Assembly: GCA_035610365.1 (NCBI GenBank)
Contig: CM069435.1
Location: 90,057,389-90,121,388 of the forward strand
DNA length: 64,000 nucleotides
From: Aquatica leii
Taxonomy: Eukaryota > Arthropoda > Insecta > Coleoptera > Lampyridae
Reading direction: 5' to 3'
Shown: piece after piece, positions 60,961-64,000 of the stretch
Position numbering within the stretch: position 1 is the stretch's first letter
Layout: every line of letters starts with the position of its first letter
Notes under the pieces: model-generated
What the model was told of the DNA's origin: nothing
The model's database searches: none
The model's input: only the letters and a program-made list of their open reading frames with translations
Position numbers and translations under genes: made by a program

Positions 60961-62700
60961 TTGTATTTTAAATTAAATTACTATGAATAAAGTAGGCTTA
61001 AAATACACTTGGTTTTGTGTTTTTTTTTTTGGTTTGTGACTACTATTTTTATTGCTCTTTAAGAAAAAGTTAAGAATAAAAGAAATTACTGTCTTTCAAC
61101 CATAACAAAAATTTCACCAATTGTCTATTGTTTTAATACACAAATTGACAATACTGCAATATTTTGCTAATGCACTTCGATTTTCTGGCATATGGTTCTT
61201 TTATTCGTTTTGTCGACATTTTGTAAATCTTTTCTTTTTTTTTAGTTATTTTATACAATCTGTATTTATTCTAAGCGGGCTTTTTGTTTGATTTTGTAGA
61301 TTCTCTATATTTTATCACATCAATTTTTTTACAAACGTTCTTCCTAGTTGACAACAATCGTGTATGCTTGTTTTATTCAAAAGAATTGTCGGGTAGATCA
61401 CGTATGGCGCTGAAATTTTAATTGAATTCAAATTTCTAAAAAATAACTGTTTTAATCGCGCCATCGCAAAAATCGTTCGACTAAATTGATTAACGATCTA
61501 ATCAAGCGGGCGATGAAACATGCATCGTCAAAGCCAACCAGGATTTTTCTAATTTTGAATTGACCCGTATAAGCGATTTTTTGCGTTTGTCTTAATGCAT
61601 TTATAATTACGGCTAATCATATATTTATAATTATTTTTAACAAATTACTACCTCACTCGGTTAATTATAGTTTTTGTCTCCCCTCCCGTTAAAGTAATGT
61701 AAAGAGTACACGTGCATTGCGATGGTCGAGGTGCGGAGTAAAATTTTTCCCCGGGAAAAATTGTTAGATATCGTAAAACGATGAATTAAAATAAGATTAA
61801 AACGTCGTTAGATGGCGCGCGCGCGGAGCGCGGGGAGCACGATTTGAAAGTCCCCGCGAGCGAAGTAAAGACAAAACATATGCAGCGTTTTTCGTAGAGC
61901 AAAAAAAATTTGCAAGTTAATTTCCTGCTAAACAACTTCGCCCGGTGCTTAGTTTTTGGTTAATCAAAACTGTCTTCCTCTAAATTTTTAAATATTGCTG
62001 TGGGATCAATTAAAAGGTGATTTATTCGGCTCACTATTTTTAGGGAGCGGATGCGGCGATGACGTCAACACTAATCCACAGGTGGCTTTGGTGCTAAGGT
62101 GTAAAGTTTTTGCATTCGTCCACGGAAGCAGCTTAGCCAAATATTGATATTCGTCGATTTTATCTAAGAAGACAAGAGCTGCGGTTGTGCCCTCTCGCTC
62201 CAGCACCGAGGTCCTCTCTCTCTCCCTCGCGTCCCAGAGCTCGCTGGCCCCGACACGCACACCCTAATTAAAAATATTTTCAAACGCTACTGTATATGCA
62301 AATACCTACAGATAATTGTTAACTCGGCAAATTGCACGCTAATAAATATTTTTACAGATGAGGTTAGACAGGTTTTTGGAGTTGGCCGTGAAATTTGCTT
62401 AAAGAAACAAAGTCCAAATTCTAACATTTTTCCTTTCTATTTCCACTGGTGCTTCTAACTCGCTCGCTAATTCTAATTAATTTAAAAAAGACATTCTAAA
62501 TTGTACACTTCGCTTAGAAAATTAACCTTAGAACGCTAACTACAAGGATACGTACGCGCTTAAACGAACTTTTGCAACGGTCTGTACTTCGTAAAATGCG
62601 TTTGAAGTTACGTCACTTTTAATTACACTTTAATTTTTTTTATTAGCTTAACCTAACGCGCTGTTTACAAACGTTTATTTCATCACTATTAAAAAACAAC
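60961..62700. other. Single-copy intronic stretch with GC-rich patch
   Basis: After the array the sequence is non-repetitive. GC rises at 61690-61870 and 62030-62260 and includes TAGATGGCGC at 61809-61818 and a TGACGTCA-type site near 62058. An 84-codon minus-strand frame (62006-62260) contains a run of Arg/Glu codons but no recognised domain. An intronic enhancer or alternative promoter is possible. Confidence 0.35.
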
Positions 62701-64000
62701 TTCTTCATTACAAGTGCACGATGGCACCGTCTTGTTAAAAAATTAAATTATTGCAATTTAAAGCTACACTCTATTAAAAAAAAATAAAAACAAATTGCAA
62801 AGCTAAGAAGTTTAAAATATGTTTGAAAAAGTACAAGGACGTTGGTCTTAGTAACACGCAGGTTCATCTTAAACTTGAATTTGATTTATGTCTTTTTCTA
62901 TTAAATAATTTCCTAAAATTGTAAAATACATTTTATTTTGAACTTCTAGCTTAGGAATTACAAAGTTTTCGAAGTCTGAAAATAGACTTACAATGCTTAT
63001 AAAACTAATCGCAAACTCATGTATTGTTTACTTAATGCACAATCACGATTTTAGGTCTTTTACAAGTTTTATACCAAATTCTTGTATAACCGCAGTCTTA
63101 TTTTAGACTTACGTATACATTTTTTAACCATATTAAAAAAAAACTGCTGTTTAGTATATATTAAAATACGCAACAAAAGCAAAACAAGACGAGTGAGGTT
63201 TTAACATTTTTTTAAATTTTCTAATGAAGTCTGAAAATATAATTTAAAACTACCGAATAAAACTGAAAAAAAACATATTTAGGTTACCAGATTTTAAAAT
63301 AGTTTTTAATATAATTTTTTTAAACTTGGACTTACTGTTATTTAATATTTAATTCTCCACTATTTATTAAAATACAGTTCAAACTTTAGACCTTAAACGG
63401 GCGTCTTATTATTTTGGAATTAACAGTGTTTATCAAACTCATAAGAAACTTTAGCCTGATTTGATTTTGTTAACTAAAGAAATTGATTATGCCCAGTTAA
63501 GTTTAAAAAAACTAAATTAAATTCTAAGTATTGTTACAAAATAACTTATTTAAAACTTGCTTTTGTAACGTTAAACCGATGACGTATTGTTTTCGGACTT
63601 ACAGTGCTTATAAAATCAATAAGTGTGCCTAGACTTACTTACTTGTATATCAAAGAAAGTAGCGATGCCCTCTTAAGTTTTTTGATAGATTGAACAATCA
63701 CAGTCTTATTTTAGACTTACGCACTGATTTTTCTAGATCTTAAAAGAAAGTCTAAAATGAACTTCGTTTTTGTAATTGACTTAACTGAAGTCTTAATGTA
63801 AATTGTTTTGGATTCCATCTCTTAATTAAAAAAAATAGTGTAATTTAGGACTTGTAAATCAAAGGAAACTACATTAAACTAAATAAGTCTTTTGGATATA
63901 ATTGTTTAGTTACCAAAATTAGGTTTATACATTGAGCAGTCTTAAAAATCCAACCACACCTAAGTGTAATTTAGTACTTACAATTTAAAACAAACCGAAA
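62701..64000. repeat. Array I, start of a repeat with period near 610 bp
   Basis: CAGTCTTATTTTAGACTTAC occurs at 63093 and 63701, and GACTTACAATGCTTAT (or GACTTACAGTGCTTAT) at about 62985 and 63597, shifts of 608 and 612. Shorter echoes (ACTTACAATTTAAAAC) near 63977 suggest the array continues beyond the window. No gene. Confidence 0.6.

Larger units (their letters stand above)
53048..64000 (+). other. Intron 3 of the host gene, incomplete (over 10.9 kb)
   Basis: Starts with a GTAATT donor. No downstream exon in compatible phase with good splice sites was found to the window end, so the rest of the window is taken as intron. It contains a large tandem array and the start of another, listed separately. 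Confidence 0.6.

Noticed and set aside
62006..62260. 84-codon minus-strand frame with an Arg/Glu run
   Set aside because: The run comes from a CT-rich low-complexity patch on the plus strand, and no domain is visible.

Overview
The window reads as a euchromatic piece of an AT-rich insect chromosome. A beetle or other holometabolous insect is the best guess. The reasons are very low GC, no obvious CpG loss in the few GC-richer islands, a host gene with one 64-base intron and two very long ones, and insect-type mobile elements (CFDP2-like LINE, RNase H LINE, pogo-like DNA transposon). The species cannot be fixed from the sequence alone.

Layout. 1-6520 is a tandem array with a monomer of about 165-190 bp and a longer higher-order period, interrupted at 2572-4618 by a minus-strand LINE carrying an AP-type endonuclease and the start of a reverse transcriptase. 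6521-7600 is single-copy. 7600-11520 is a second repeat family interrupted by a decayed minus-strand LINE (RT, RNase H, CCHC-like tail) that appears to keep an 11-bp target duplication. 11520-19600 is an 8-kb array very rich in GTAC. 19600-24000 is mostly single-copy, with a small GTTGC-motif array, a tRNA-like relic and a first cluster of AACCGGTT-type repeats. 24400-26110 and 36780-39180 are two arrays of about 125-bp repeats built on AACCGATTCGGTT or CCGGTT. 27700-32230 is another array with a period near 0.9-1.0 kb. 32234-34749 is a complete pogo-like transposon with matching inverted repeats and TA duplications; its transposase is broken by two frameshifts but still carries a PHD finger.

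The one host gene I can support is on the + strand. Exon 1 (44119-44418), exon 2 (44483-44644) and exon 3 (52933-53047) all have GT/AG borders and consistent phases. It continues past the right end, so everything from 53048 to 64000 is intron. I do not recognise the protein. It has an acidic-serine and Asn-rich N-terminus, a conserved-looking Trp/Met/His-rich block and no recognisable fold. Upstream, 42540-44118 is GC-rich and holds a possible TATA box and a pair of 27-bp repeats. Intron 2 is 8.3 kb. Intron 3 exceeds 10.9 kb and holds a 6.7-kb higher-order repeat array (54240-60960) whose units carry short relics resembling a LINE C-terminus.

Overall, the unusual feature is the density of at least six apparently unrelated, diverged tandem families with nested higher-order structure around and inside one gene. 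I see no CRISPR, operon or defence-type system, and no clear new multi-gene system.
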